From Eubacterium ventriosum (lineage in GTDB: Bacteria; Bacillota; Clostridia; Lachnospirales; Lachnospiraceae), in NCBI RefSeq assembly GCF_025150745.1, contig NZ_CP102282.1:631501-695500 (forward strand): 64,000 nt of DNA, read 5' to 3'. How positions within the stretch are numbered: position 1 is the first letter of the stretch; each line of letters begins with the position of its first letter. Below are positions 53,632 to 64,000 of the stretch, piece after piece. The position numbers were made by a program, and so were the translations under genes. The notes beneath the pieces were generated by a model. The model ran no database searches. It was not told the origin of the DNA and saw only the letters and a list, made by a program, of their open reading frames with translations.

Positions 53632-53671
53632 AGTTAATTGAGTTAACAGGGAAAGAGATAAGGAGAAAGTA

Positions 53672-54934
53672 ATGAGAAAATCTAAAGTATTAAGTTTTGT
53701 TCTCGTGGCAGCATTGGCAGTTACTGCTATTCCAATTAATGCATTTGGAACAGTTAGCGATGAGAAGAATAAGCTTTCAGATTTGCAGAATCAGAAGCAA
53801 CAGGCTCAGGATGAAAATAATAAACTACAGAAATCTAAGTCTGATGCACAGGAGTATATTCAGTCAGTTGATAAGAAGTTAACTAATTTGGCTACAGAGA
53901 TGTACAAGACTAATCAGAAATTATCAAAAACAGAAGGCAAGATATCTAAGACTCAGAAGGAATTGGACAATGCTCAGGTTAGCATAAATGAGCAGTATGA
54001 AGATATGAAGCTTAGAATCAAATATATGTATGAGAATGGTGATACTCAGATGATAGATTTGATTTTTAATTCAAAGAGCATAACTGATTTCTTAAATAAG
54101 GCAGAGTACATAACAGAGTTATCACAGTATGACAGAGATATGCTTAATAAGATGAAGAAGACTAAAGAGAAAATAGCTTCTGCAAAGAGTACTCTTGTAA
54201 CTGAGAAAAAGAATCTTCAGACAATACAGGCACAGCAGAAGAGTGACCAGACTAAACTTACTAATCTTTCAGCATCAAAGCAGCAGGAACTTAAGAATTA
54301 TGAAGATTTGATAGCACATAATGAGGCTACTTCTGATGAATTGGAAGCAGAAATCAGTGCACAGGAAAAGAGAGTTGCATCTGTTGAAGAACAGAGCAAA
54401 AACCAGGCAGCTGCTGAGCAGGCAAGACGTGAAGCGGCAGCAAAGAAACAGCAGGCAGCTAGTTCAAATAGTAGTACAGGCAATACATCATCAAATACAG
54501 GAAGCAACACAACAGATACTTCAAACAGTGGAAATTCAGGAAGTAGTGGAACAGTTTCAGGCGGTGGATTTACATGGCCACTTCCGGGACATACAACTAT
54601 ATCTTCAGGATATGGATATAGAGGTTCTGAATTTCATAAGGGTATTGATATTCCGGCATCAGCAGGAACCACTATTGTTGCAGCAGGTTCAGGTACAGTA
54701 GAGTGGGCTAATTATAGTACAACAGCAGGCAACTGGATTGGTATTAATCACGGCAATGGTGTATATAGTGTATATATGCATATGTCTGCACTTTTAGTTT
54801 CGGCAGGAACAAAGGTAAGCGCAGGACAGAGCATTGGACTTGTAGGAAATACAGGAGCATCACAGGGTAACCATTTACATTTTGCAGTACGTAAGAACGG
54901 GGCATATGTTAATCCTTGGGATTATTTAAAATAA
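53672..54934 (+). CDS. Secreted M23 peptidase with N-terminal coiled coil (EnvC/PcsB-type)
   Basis: 420 residues. Signal peptide (about 1-26), long coiled coil (about 30-250, Gln/Lys/Asn-rich), a Ser/Asn/Thr-rich linker, and M23 (LytM) domain (about 300-420) with SGYGYRGSEFHKGIDI, MHMS and HLHFAVRKNG, so the zinc ligands H..D, H-x-H are present and the enzyme is probably active. Placed 40 bp after ftsX, the expected partner. Confidence 0.93.
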   Translation: MRKSKVLSFVLVAALAVTAIPINAFGTVSDEKNKLSDLQNQKQQAQDENNKLQKSKSDAQEYIQSVDKKLTNLATEMYKTNQKLSKTEGKISKTQKELDNAQVSINEQYEDMKLRIKYMYENGDTQMIDLIFNSKSITDFLNKAEYITELSQYDRDMLNKMKKTKEKIASAKSTLVTEKKNLQTIQAQQKSDQTKLTNLSASKQQELKNYEDLIAHNEATSDELEAEISAQEKRVASVEEQSKNQAAAEQARREAAAKKQQAASSNSSTGNTSSNTGSNTTDTSNSGNSGSSGTVSGGGFTWPLPGHTTISSGYGYRGSEFHKGIDIPASAGTTIVAAGSGTVEWANYSTTAGNWIGINHGNGVYSVYMHMSALLVSAGTKVSAGQSIGLVGNTGASQGNHLHFAVRKNGAYVNPWDYLK

Positions 54935-54954
54935 ACTTGAATTAAGGAGTCATG

Positions 54955-56136
54955 ATGAAAAAGAATAAGAACCGTTTTTTACTTGGATTCTTTTTTGGAA
55001 TGCTTGCCATGGCAGTTGTGGTAGGTGGTGTTGGAACAGGTTTGTATTTTGCAAACCAGAACACATCCGGAAAAACAATCAGTGAAAAAACATCACAAAA
55101 GCTTGATTATATAAATAAACTTATAGATGCTAAGTTCTTAAATAAGGTTAATGAATCTGACTTGGAAGATGGAATTTATAAAGGATTGTTGGAAGGCTTA
55201 AATGATCCGTATTCTGTTTATTACACGGCAGAAGAATACCGGAAAATGATGGAACAGACGTCAGGAACTTACAGCGGAATAGGTGCTTTGGTATCTCAGA
55301 ATGCTGAAACAGGAATAATTACGGTAGTTAAGGCTTTTGCCGATGCACCGGCTGCAAAGGCAGGAGTAAAGAACGGAGATATTATTTATAAAGTAAAGGG
55401 CAAAGAAGTAACTGGTGTTGACATTAACAATGTTGTTACTGAAATGAAGGGCGAAAAAGGAACAACAGTTGACATAACTGTTTACAGAGAGTCCGAAAAG
55501 AAATACATTGACTTTACAATAACAAGAGATCAGGTTAATGAGCCTACTGTTGAATATAAGATGCTTGATAAGAAGAAAAAGATTGGTTATATACAGATAA
55601 GTCAGTTTGAAGAAGTTACTTATGACCAGTTTACGAAAGCATTGGATGACTTGAAGAAGCAGGGAATGAAGGCTGTTATCTTTGATGTTAGAAGCAATCC
55701 GGGTGGATTATATGAGACAGTCTGCAAGATGCTTGATGAAATACTTCCTGAAGGAAATTTGGTTTCAACTAAGGATAAATATGGAAATGAGGAAAAGCAG
55801 ACTTCAGACAGCAAGTGTCTTGACATGCCGATGGTTGTTTTGCAGAATAAGGACAGCGCCAGTGCATCAGAAATTTTTGCAGGTGCAATTCAGGACTTTA
55901 ATGCAGGAAAAATCGTAGGCACACAGTCATTTGGTAAAGGAATTGTACAGACAATTCTTCCATTAAGCGACGGCTCAGCGGTAAAACTTACAGTTCAGGA
56001 TTATTATACTCCAAGTGGCAAAAACATTCACGGAAAGGGAATAACTCCTGATGTGGAAGCAGAATTGGAAGAAAATGCAACAAGCGATACACAACTTGAA
56101 AAGGCAAAAGAAACAATTATGGAATTAATGAAATAA
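54955..56136 (+). CDS. S41 carboxyl-terminal processing peptidase (CtpA-like)
   Basis: 393 residues. N-terminal membrane anchor (about 8-30), PDZ domain (about 100-180: GIGALVSQN..VKNGDIIYKVKGKEV), peptidase S41 domain with ISQFEEVTYDQF, FDVRSNPGGLYE and the catalytic Ser in KDSASASEIFAGA and Lys in GTQSFGKGIVQ. Probably trims peptidoglycan hydrolases or their regulators. AAGGAG is 5 nt before the second of two adjacent ATGs (54955). Confidence 0.93.
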   Translation: MKKNKNRFLLGFFFGMLAMAVVVGGVGTGLYFANQNTSGKTISEKTSQKLDYINKLIDAKFLNKVNESDLEDGIYKGLLEGLNDPYSVYYTAEEYRKMMEQTSGTYSGIGALVSQNAETGIITVVKAFADAPAAKAGVKNGDIIYKVKGKEVTGVDINNVVTEMKGEKGTTVDITVYRESEKKYIDFTITRDQVNEPTVEYKMLDKKKKIGYIQISQFEEVTYDQFTKALDDLKKQGMKAVIFDVRSNPGGLYETVCKMLDEILPEGNLVSTKDKYGNEEKQTSDSKCLDMPMVVLQNKDSASASEIFAGAIQDFNAGKIVGTQSFGKGIVQTILPLSDGSAVKLTVQDYYTPSGKNIHGKGITPDVEAELEENATSDTQLEKAKETIMELMK

Positions 56137-56142
56137 TGAACA

Positions 56143-56193
56143 GAAAGACCGTACATATATCTTGCAAACGAAGATATATGTATGGTCTTTTTC
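56143..56193 (+). terminator. Terminator after the division-hydrolase block
   Basis: Long stem AAAGACCGTACATATATCTT / AAGATATATGTATGGTCTTT with small loop, followed by T-run. Confidence 0.9.
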
Positions 56194-56369
56194 TATGCTT
56201 TGAATAACTGTATAAAATAAGTAAAAGGGTAAATGAAAAAGGTTCCTTTTTATTTTGACAAATGCTTATGAAAAAATTAAATTTGTAAAGTGTCAAAACA
56301 GACAAAGTTTTTACGAAAGTTTTGGTTATTTATTTGTCTAAAAATCATATTAATAGGCTGGGTTTTACA

Positions 56370-56398
56370 TTGTTATCGTGACGTTAAAATGCTATAAT
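56370..56398 (+). promoter_or_regulatory. Promoter of the EAL-domain gene
   Basis: TTGTTA (56370-56375), 17 bp, TATAAT (56393-56398) within an extended TGCTATAAT, 43 bp before the ATG. Confidence 0.6.
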
Positions 56399-56440
56399 AT
56401 GCAATTATAGAGGCGGATGTATTAAAAAAGGGACAAAATT

Positions 56441-59326
56441 ATGAAGAAAAAAACGAAAATTTTAATATCCATTGCAGTAATGATTTTTATGATATGCGCG
56501 GTTAATGTATCTTTTGTTAAAGCAGAAAGCAAGGTAATTAAAGTAGGTTATATTGATTATCCGGGATTTATACAAAAGATGGATGACGGCTCTTATGAAG
56601 GCTATGGCGTAGAGTATCTGAATGAGATAGCTAAGTACAATAACTGAACATATGAGTTTGTGGAGAATACATGGGAGCAGACTTTAAAAGATTTAAAGAA
56701 CGGAAAAATCGACATAATATGTCAGGCTCAGAAAACAGCAGAAAGAGAGAAAGACTATATTTTTTCTAATTATTCTGTTGGAAGCGAGTTTACAATTGTA
56801 TATGCCAATCTTAAATCTAATATTTATTATAAAGATTTAGAAGGTATGAATAACAAAAAAGTAGGCATGTTAAAAGACAGCTATCAGATGTTAACATGGA
56901 CCAACTATGCTAACAAGAATAAAATAAAATATACACCGGTATATTATAATTCTGAAACAGAAATTGTTCAGGCCTTAAAGGATAACAAAATTGACCTTGC
57001 AGCAGTGGGAAGTATATCACTTCACAAAGGAATGAGAGTTGTTGACAGATTTAATCAGGAGCCTTTCTACATTGTGACAGGAAAGATGAATGGAAAATTT
57101 ATGGCTGAAGTAGATAGGGCATTAGATGAAATTAGAAATGATTCTCCTTATTTTCAGCAACACCTTCAGGATAAATATTATAGTGAAAGTGCATATTCCA
57201 ATCAGCCCCTTTTGACGAAAGAGGAAAATGAATATATTGAAAGATACAAGGAGATTGTGGTTGGATTAAAAGCTGACAGTATTCCATATAGCTATAAAGA
57301 GGCTCATAAGATTACAGGATTATTTAAAGGGGTTCTTGACCTGATGGGCGGAAAGTCCAAATTATCAATTCGAATAGAATATGTAAGTGATCCGAAAAAG
57401 TTTCTGGAAGAGGGGACTAATAGATTTTACATAGGAAATTCATTGGGATCAGGTGTGTCAACAGTAAAGGGTAAGTATTGGCATTCTAACAATATTTTTA
57501 GCGTTGACCAGGTAATTGTAAAACGTAAGAATACTTCAATAAGCCAGGATAAAGTGTCAAGCGTAGCTGTGGTAAAAGATGCATTATATAATAGTCAGAC
57601 TAAACTGTTATATGTAAACAGTGATGAACAGATTAAGAAATATGACAGCGTAAAAGAATGTATGGAGGCTGTCCGTACCGGAAAAGTTGATTTTGCAATT
57701 AATGATATTTATTCAGTTAATTATTATATGCAAAGTAAACGTTATGCAGACAGTTTGGCAGCAGTCAGTGAGTATAATGAGTCTTCTGCATATTGTCTGT
57801 TAGCTTCAGCTCAGGTTAATGATATATTGAAATCTGTAGTAAACAAGCTGATTAGTTCTATTTCAGATGAAGAAATAGATAATGTTTGTGTTAAATATTC
57901 CAGCGGAATAAAATATAATGCTTCGCTTACAGAACGAATAGAAGACAATCTTGCTTTGATAATTCTGGGAATTGCAATTGCAATATTATTGATAGTTCTT
58001 GGATATGTTGTTATTTCAAAAAAGACTAATGCATTAATTCAAAGCAAAGAAAATGAAATTCTTCGAAGAAAAGTAGAAATTGATAAGCTTACGGGCTTGT
58101 ATAATATTGATATTTTCTATGAAAAAGTTGCTGAAAGACTTAGAATAAGCGATGAAGAATTTTATATTATGAACATAAACATTAACAGATTAAAGGTTGT
58201 TAATGATATTTATGGCATAGAAGAAGGTGATGAGCTTATTAAGCATGTGGCTGACAGATTAAAGATGTTCAGAGATTCACAGACAGATGGAGACAATATT
58301 CTTCTTGCAAGAATGTCAGATGATAACTTTTTTGCACTTTTGACTAAGGAACAGTACGATTTAATTAAGACTTTTGACTTGGTTGATGACTATCATTTGA
58401 AAATAAATATAACTGTGCGAACAGGGTTATATTTGGTTGATGATAGAACACTTCCAATTAACGTTATGTGTGACAGGGCACAGATAGCAACGGATACTGT
58501 AAAAGAAGGAATGAAGAAAGTTGGTATATATAGCAGACAACAGGGAGATCAGTTAATCTTTGAACAGAACATACTGAATGACATAAATGGAGCAATGAAA
58601 CAGGGGCAGATTGTTATATATGTTCAGCCGAAATATGATGTTGTTCATAAAAAGATTGTAGGCGGAGAATCGTTGGTAAGATGGTTACATCCGAAATTTG
58701 GAATGATACCATCATTTAAATTTATAACAGTACTTGAAAAGAATAATTACATAACAAGGCTTGATTATTATGTTTGGGAGAAAACGTGTCAGTTATTGCG
58801 TTATTTAAAGGATAAAAACGGAAGTGTACTTCCTATTTCTGTTAATGTTTCAAGAGTAAATTTCTATACAACTAATCTGGTATCAAATCTTTTGGAGCTG
58901 GTTGAAAAATATAATTTGGAACCAAAGGATTTGCAACTTGAAATTACGGAAACAGTATATACTGAGGAAAAGCAGGTAATATATTCAATAATAAGTGAAT
59001 TGCAGGAAGCAGGATTTAAGATTTTGATGGATGATTTCGGAAGCGGATATTCATCACTTAATATGTTAAAGGATGCGCCTATAGACGTACTTAAATTGGA
59101 TATGGCGTTTATGCGAAATTTGGATAATGAAAATGAAAGAAACAACATAATTGTTGAGTCTATTGTAGAATTGTCCAAAAAATTAAATATTTCGGTAGTA
59201 GTAGAAGGTGTTGAGTCAGAAAAACAGGTTAACTTCTTAAAATCAATTGGAGCAGAAGTGATTCAGGGATATTATTTCTCAAAGCCAATACCTACGGACG
59301 AATATGAAAAGTTAATAGAGGAATAA
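56441..59326 (+). pseudogene. Membrane c-di-GMP phosphodiesterase-type receptor (two SBP_bac_3, degenerate GGDEF, EAL), interrupted by in-frame TGA at codon 69
   Basis: One continuous frame of 961 residues except for TGA at 56645-56647. Upstream: signal peptide and the start of an extracytoplasmic solute-binding domain. Downstream, in the same frame: the rest of that domain, a second one (about 250-500), one span (about 505-530), a GGDEF domain and an EAL domain. The GGDEF signature is SDDNF, so no cyclase activity. EAL residues are present: ESLVRW, NVSR, EITE, MDDFGSGYSS, KLD, VVEGVES, QGYYFSKP, so hydrolysis is plausible. The TGA is probably TGG-to-TGA; the reader codon after it (TYEFVENTW) is normal. 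A GTG restart at 56660 has no ribosome site and would lack the signal peptide. Confidence 0.88.
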
Positions 59327-59338
59327 TAAAAGAATAAC

Positions 59339-59388
59339 AAAAGTACAGAACAAACATTCGATTTTGCTCTGTACTTTTGTTCTTTTGA
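59339..59388 (+). terminator. Terminator after the EAL gene
   Basis: AAAAGTACAGA pairs with TCTGTACTTTT; a T-rich tail follows. Confidence 0.85.
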
Positions 59389-59489
59389 ATGATATACTTG
59401 ACAAGTAACAATACTAAGAAAAGTAGTTGATAAATGATTTGGGTTTGAAAATACTCAAATATTGATTAGAGCTAATTGGGAGAAATCAT

Positions 59490-61472
59490 ATGGATCATTT
59501 TGAATTAGTTTCAGAGTATAAGCCTACCGGGGACCAGCCACAGGCTATTGAAGAGTTAGTTGAAGGCTTTAAGAAAGGAAAACAATTCCAGACTTTGCTT
59601 GGTGTAACAGGTTCAGGTAAGACTTTTACAATGGCGAATGTTATTGAACAATTAAATAAACCTACACTTATTATTGCTCATAATAAGACTTTGGCAGCTC
59701 AGCTTTATGGTGAGTTTAAGGAGTTTTTTCCTAATAATGCTGTGGAATATTTTGTTTCCTACTACGATTATTATCAGCCGGAGGCTTATGTTCCAAGCAC
59801 AGACACATATATTGAGAAGGATTCATCAATTAATGATGAAATAGATAAGTTACGTCATTCGGCAACAATGGCTTTAATGGAGCGTAAAGATGTAATTATT
59901 ATTTCTTCAGTTTCATGTATATATGGTTTGGGAGACCCAATAGATTACAAGAACATGGTTGTGTCTTTAAGACCGAATACCATTAGAGATAGAGATGAGA
60001 TTATTCATAAGCTTATTGAAATACAGTATGACAGAAATGATATGGACTTTAAACGTGGAACTTTCAGGGTTCGTGGAGAGAATCTGGAAATATTTCCTGC
60101 TTCGTATACGGATAGTGCAATTAGAGTTGAATTTTTTGATGATGAAATCGAGAGAATTTCAGAGATTGATGCTTTAACGGGTCAGATTAAGAACGAGCTT
60201 GAACATGTAGCAATATTCCCTAATTCTCATTATGTTGTGCCACCTGAAAAGATGGAGCGTGCCATTAAGGATATAGAGAAAGAGTTAGAGGAACAGGTAG
60301 CATATTTTAAATCAGAAGACAAATTAATAGAGGCACAGCGTATTGCAGAACGAACTAATTTTGATATGGAAATGCTAAGAGAAACAGGTTTTTGTTCAGG
60401 AATAGAGAACTATTCAAGACATATGGCAGGTTTGGAGCCGGGAGCCACACCTCATACATTAATGGAATATTTCGGAGATGATTTCTTAATAATAGTAGAT
60501 GAGTCTCATATTACGATTCCACAGATTAGAGGAATGTATGCCGGTGACCAGTCAAGAAAGTCTACTTTAGTTGATTATGGGTTCAGACTGCCTTCGGCGA
60601 AGGATAACAGACCGCTTAATTTTGAAGAATTTGAAAGCATGATTGACCAGATGATGTTTGTGTCAGCTACACCTAATGTTTATGAACAGGAACATGAATT
60701 AGGCCGTGCAGAGCAGATTATAAGACCTACAGGATTGCTTGATCCGGAAGTTGAAGTAAGACCGGTTGAAGGACAGATTGATGACCTTATAACTGAGATT
60801 AACAAGGAAGTTGCCAAGAAGAATAAAGTTTTGGTAACAACTTTGACGAAGCGTATGGCTGAGGATTTGACAGATTATATGCGCGATGTGGGAATTAGGG
60901 TTAAATACCTTCATTCAGATATAGATACGTTAGAGAGAACTCAGATTATCAGAGATATGCGATTGGATGTTTTTGATGTTTTGGTTGGTATTAACCTTTT
61001 AAGAGAAGGTTTGGACATACCGGAAATTGCTTTAGTTGCAATATTGGATGCTGACAAGGAAGGGTTTTTACGTTCAGAAACATCACTTATTCAGACTATT
61101 GGACGAGCTGCAAGAAATGCAGAAGGCCACGTAATAATGTATGCTGACAATATTACTGATTCAATGGATAAAGCCTTAACGGAAACTAACAGACGTAGAG
61201 AGATTCAGCAGAAATACAATAATGAGCACGGCATTACTCCAACAACTATTAAGAAGGCTGTTCGAGACCTTATTAGCATCTCCAAAGAAGTGGACAGAAA
61301 GATTAGCGACGTTGAGAAAGATCCTGAATCAATGGATTATAAGGAACTTAAAAAGCTTATCGAAAAGGTTAAGAAGAAAATGGAAAGAGCTGCAGCAGAA
61401 CTTGATTTTGAAACGGCTATTGAAATGCGAGATAAGTTGGCAGAATTAAGAAAGTTGCAGGAAGATAACTAA
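59490..61472 (+). CDS. uvrB: Excinuclease ABC subunit B
   Basis: 660 residues, standard. Walker [13 protein letters not shown] (about 38-49), the beta-hairpin [19 protein letters not shown] helicase motif (IVDESH), DNA helicase motifs ([35 protein letters not shown]) and a C-terminal UVR motif (about 620-655) for UvrC contact. GGGAG ribosome site. Repairs bulky lesions with UvrA, which follows 76 bp later. Confidence 0.98.
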   Translation: MDHFELVSEYKPTGDQPQAIEELVEGFKKGKQFQTLLGVTGSGKTFTMANVIEQLNKPTLIIAHNKTLAAQLYGEFKEFFPNNAVEYFVSYYDYYQPEAYVPSTDTYIEKDSSINDEIDKLRHSATMALMERKDVIIISSVSCIYGLGDPIDYKNMVVSLRPNTIRDRDEIIHKLIEIQYDRNDMDFKRGTFRVRGENLEIFPASYTDSAIRVEFFDDEIERISEIDALTGQIKNELEHVAIFPNSHYVVPPEKMERAIKDIEKELEEQVAYFKSEDKLIEAQRIAERTNFDMEMLRETGFCSGIENYSRHMAGLEPGATPHTLMEYFGDDFLIIVDESHITIPQIRGMYAGDQSRKSTLVDYGFRLPSAKDNRPLNFEEFESMIDQMMFVSATPNVYEQEHELGRAEQIIRPTGLLDPEVEVRPVEGQIDDLITEINKEVAKKNKVLVTTLTKRMAEDLTDYMRDVGIRVKYLHSDIDTLERTQIIRDMRLDVFDVLVGINLLREGLDIPEIALVAILDADKEGFLRSETSLIQTIGRAARNAEGHVIMYADNITDSMDKALTETNRRREIQQKYNNEHGITPTTIKKAVRDLISISKEVDRKISDVEKDPESMDYKELKKLIEKVKKKMERAAAELDFETAIEMRDKLAELRKLQEDN

Positions 61473-61548
61473 AAATCTATAACGGAATTTATTTGGAAAA
61501 GATATAAAATAACCAAATAACAAAGATAGAAAAAGATAGGAAAATAAA

Positions 61549-64000
61549 ATGAAAGACAATAAAAAATATATTCATATAAAAGGTGCAAATGAGCACAATT
61601 TGAAAAATATTGATATTGATATACCAAGAGATGAATTTACGGTAGTAACAGGTTTAAGCGGTTCAGGTAAGTCATCCCTTGCTTTTGACACTATTTATGC
61701 AGAAGGACAGAGAAGATATATGGAATCATTGTCTTCTTATGCAAGACAGTTCTTAGGGCAGATGGAAAAACCACAGGTTGAAAGTATTGAAGGATTGCCA
61801 CCTGCTATTTCAATTGATCAGAAATCAACAAACAAGAATCCACGTTCAACAGTTGGAACAGTAACAGAAATATACGATTATATGAGATTGCTTTATGCAA
61901 GAGCAGGTATTCCACATTGTCCAAAATGCGGACGTGAAATAAAGAAACAGACAGTTGATGAAATGGTAGATCGTATTCTTATGCTGGAAGAACGTACTAA
62001 GTTTCAGATATTGGCACCTGTTGTAAGAGGAAAGAAAGGACGTCACGAAAAAGTATTTGAAAGTGCTAAGAAAAGTGGCTATTTGCGAGTAAGAGTTGAT
62101 GGCAATATGTATGAACTAACTGAAGAGATTAAGTTAGAAAAAAACATAAAGCACAGTATCGAAATTATTATAGACCGACTTAGCATTCGTGAAGGAATTG
62201 AAAAGCGTCTTACTGATTCTGTTGAAAATGCTTTAAAGCTTGGCAACGGACTAATGATAGTAGATGTTATTGGTGGGGAAGAGATGACTTTTAGTCAGAA
62301 TTTTGCCTGCCCTGACTGTGGAATAAGTATTGACGAAGTACAGCCTAGAAGTTTTTCTTTTAATAATCCTTTTGGGGCTTGTCCTGACTGTTATGGTTTG
62401 GGATACAAGATGGAATTTGACGAAGACCTTATTATTCCTGATAAGAGTTTAAGCATTAATCAGGGAGCAATTGTAGTATTGGGGTGGCAGAGTGCAAATG
62501 ACGGAAAGAGTTTTAGTAATGCGATACTTCAGGCATTGGCTTTAAAATACAATTTTTCTCTTGATACACCTTTTGAGGATTATCCAAAAGAGATACATGA
62601 TATTTTGATTTATGGAACAAATGGTGAAAAAGTAGCCGTAAGATACAAGGGGCAAAGAGGTATTGGAGTTTATGATATTGCTTTTGAAGGATTAATTAAA
62701 AATGTAGAAAGACGATATCGTGAAACAAGCGCAGAGTCAACAAAGGCAGAATATGAAACATTTATGAGATTTACGCCATGTGCAACATGCCACGGACAGA
62801 GACTTAAAAAGGGATCGTTGGCTGTAACTATTGGAGATAAGAATATTTATGAAATGACAGAAATGTCTGTAAGAGATTTGCGCCAGTATTTGGATGAATT
62901 GCAATTGACTGAAACTCAGCTAAAGATAGGAAAAGAGATTTTGAAAGAAATTAAAGGACGTCTTCAATTCTTAGTTGACGTTGGACTTGATTATCTTAGT
63001 CTTTCAAGAGCTACGGGAACTTTGTCAGGTGGAGAGGCTCAGCGTATACGTTTGGCAACTCAGATAGGTTCAGGCTTGGTTGGTGTTGCTTATATAATGG
63101 ATGAGCCAAGTATTGGATTGCATCAGAATGATAATGATAAGCTTCTTGCAACGTTGAAGCATTTAAGAGATTTGGGAAATACTTTGATTGTAGTTGAACA
63201 TGATGAGGATACAATGCGTGCAGCAGATTATGTGGTTGACATAGGTCCGGGAGCAGGAGAACACGGTGGACAGGTTATTGCTACAGGAACTGCAGAGGAT
63301 ATAATGAAAAATCCTAATTCAATTACAGGAAAATATTTAAGTGGAGAGATTAAAATACCTGTTCCGAAAACACGTAGAAAACCAAAAGGTTTCTTAAAAG
63401 TAGTTGGAGCCAAGGAAAATAACCTAAAGAACATTGATGTAAAGGTGCCAATTGGGGTATTTACATGTGTAACAGGTGTTTCAGGCTCAGGTAAAAGCTC
63501 ACTTGTTAATGAAATATTATATAAGAGTCTTGCAAGAAAATTAAACAGGGCAAGAACAATTCCCGGAAAATGCAAGAAGATAGAGGGAATGGAGCAGCTT
63601 GATAAGGTAATAAATATTGATCAGTCACCAATAGGCAGAACTCCACGTTCAAATCCGGCAACATATACGGGAATGTTCGATATGATAAGGGACCTTTTTG
63701 CGGCAACAACCGATGCAAAAGAAAGAGGTTACAAGAAGGGAAGATTTAGTTTTAATGTAAAAGGCGGTCGTTGTGAAGCGTGTTCAGGTGACGGAATTTT
63801 AAAAGTTGAAATGCACTTTCTTCCTGATGTATATGTTCCATGTGAGGTCTGTGGCGGAAAGCGTTACAATAGGGAAACACTGGAAGTACACTACAAAGGT
63901 AAGACTATTTATGATGTTCTTGAAATGACAGTGGAAGAAGCATTGGATTTCTTTAAGAATGTGCCTAGAATTCTTAACAAGGTACAGACATTGTATGATG
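61549..64000 (+). CDS. uvrA: Excinuclease ABC subunit A (3' end outside window)
   Basis: The frame is open from ATG at 61549 to the window end, 817 codons; full length should be ~940 residues. First ABC module: [12 protein letters not shown] (about 31-42), [17 protein letters not shown], zinc finger [13 protein letters not shown]. The signature [21 protein letters not shown] and [10 protein letters not shown], then the second module [13 protein letters not shown] (after IGVFTCVT) and a zinc knuckle [10 protein letters not shown]. Ribosome site is modest (AGATAGG). Confidence 0.97.
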   Translation, partial: MKDNKKYIHIKGANEHNLKNIDIDIPRDEFTVVTGLSGSGKSSLAFDTIYAEGQRRYMESLSSYARQFLGQMEKPQVESIEGLPPAISIDQKSTNKNPRSTVGTVTEIYDYMRLLYARAGIPHCPKCGREIKKQTVDEMVDRILMLEERTKFQILAPVVRGKKGRHEKVFESAKKSGYLRVRVDGNMYELTEEIKLEKNIKHSIEIIIDRLSIREGIEKRLTDSVENALKLGNGLMIVDVIGGEEMTFSQNFACPDCGISIDEVQPRSFSFNNPFGACPDCYGLGYKMEFDEDLIIPDKSLSINQGAIVVLGWQSANDGKSFSNAILQALALKYNFSLDTPFEDYPKEIHDILIYGTNGEKVAVRYKGQRGIGVYDIAFEGLIKNVERRYRETSAESTKAEYETFMRFTPCATCHGQRLKKGSLAVTIGDKNIYEMTEMSVRDLRQYLDELQLTETQLKIGKEILKEIKGRLQFLVDVGLDYLSLSRATGTLSGGEAQRIRLATQIGSGLVGVAYIMDEPSIGLHQNDNDKLLATLKHLRDLGNTLIVVEHDEDTMRAADYVVDIGPGAGEHGGQVIATGTAEDIMKNPNSITGKYLSGEIKIPVPKTRRKPKGFLKVVGAKENNLKNIDVKVPIGVFTCVTGVSGSGKSSLVNEILYKSLARKLNRARTIPGKCKKIEGMEQLDKVINIDQSPIGRTPRSNPATYTGMFDMIRDLFAATTDAKERGYKKGRFSFNVKGGRCEACSGDGILKVEMHFLPDVYVPCEVCGGKRYNRETLEVHYKGKTIYDVLEMTVEEALDFFKNVPRILNKVQTLYD

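Noticed and set aside
56441-56660. Selenocysteine or stop-codon reassignment at the in-frame TGA
   Set aside because: Other genes in the window end with TGA, the expected residue is Trp, and I see no SECIS-like hairpin directly after it.

Overview
The window reads as chromosomal DNA of a low-GC Gram-positive anaerobe of the class Clostridia, most likely a member of the Lachnospiraceae. This rests on gene content: a gdpP-rplI-dnaB block, a stand-alone Spo0A-type DNA-binding domain, a DUF5685 / J-domain operon, secreted enzymes with Lys-rich Ig-like tails, ftsEX next to M23 and S41 peptidases, strong AGGAGG ribosome sites and CAG-rich codon use. I cannot name the genus.

Layout. 1-6150: a pentose-type sugar module, with a sugar-binding protein (cut by the left edge), RbsA-like ATPase, RbsC-like permease, PfkB kinase, DeoR regulator with its own promoter and a palindromic operator candidate, RpiB isomerase and a small unknown protein. 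6226-12820: a small conserved unknown, then gdpP-rplI-dnaB, a MerR-like regulator, an 8Fe ferredoxin too short for most gene finders, and an XRE/S24-type repressor whose catalytic serine position is Asn. 12983-24043: an accessory stretch with a Spo0A C-terminal-domain protein, a secreted metallophosphatase, a YibE/F membrane protein, a PD-(D/E)XK-like protein, a YczE/YitT-type membrane protein and a minus-strand operon (zinc-ribbon membrane protein, DUF5685, J-domain protein). It is interleaved with three arrays of a 38-bp palindrome repeated every 94 bp (5, 7 and 6 units), plus 66-, 39-, 44-, 33- and 12-bp tandem repeats.

24580-39756 is an exopolysaccharide/capsule locus: initiating sugar-phosphate transferase, two GT4 glycosyltransferases, radical SAM protein, QueC-like PP-loop protein, GT2, two polysaccharide pyruvyl transferases, a frameshifted and an intact FrhB-type protein, a GT32-type glycosyltransferase, Wzy-like polymerase, Wzx-like flippase and a 62-residue ferredoxin. 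From about 29.6 kb to 39.8 kb base and codon use is visibly more AT-rich, with CAA instead of CAG, as if this part was acquired as a cassette. 40092-43301 holds two near-identical VanZ-like genes flanking a lone dTDP-glucose 4,6-dehydratase.

43453-64000 is more housekeeping: a secreted ComEC-type metallo-beta-lactamase-fold protein and a membrane protein, an L,D-transpeptidase, acyl-ACP thioesterase, CvfB-like S1 protein, MsmK/UgpC-type ABC ATPase, CdaR-type regulator, ftsE-ftsX-M23-S41 peptidase block, a c-di-GMP phosphodiesterase-type receptor interrupted by an in-frame TGA, and uvrB-uvrA (uvrA runs off the right end).

The strongest candidate for something undescribed is the 94-bp-period palindrome family. 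Spacing is kept to within one base in all three arrays while spacer sequence and even unit orientation vary, and 94 bp is close to nine helical turns. A PD-(D/E)XK-like protein of unknown role lies directly beside one array.
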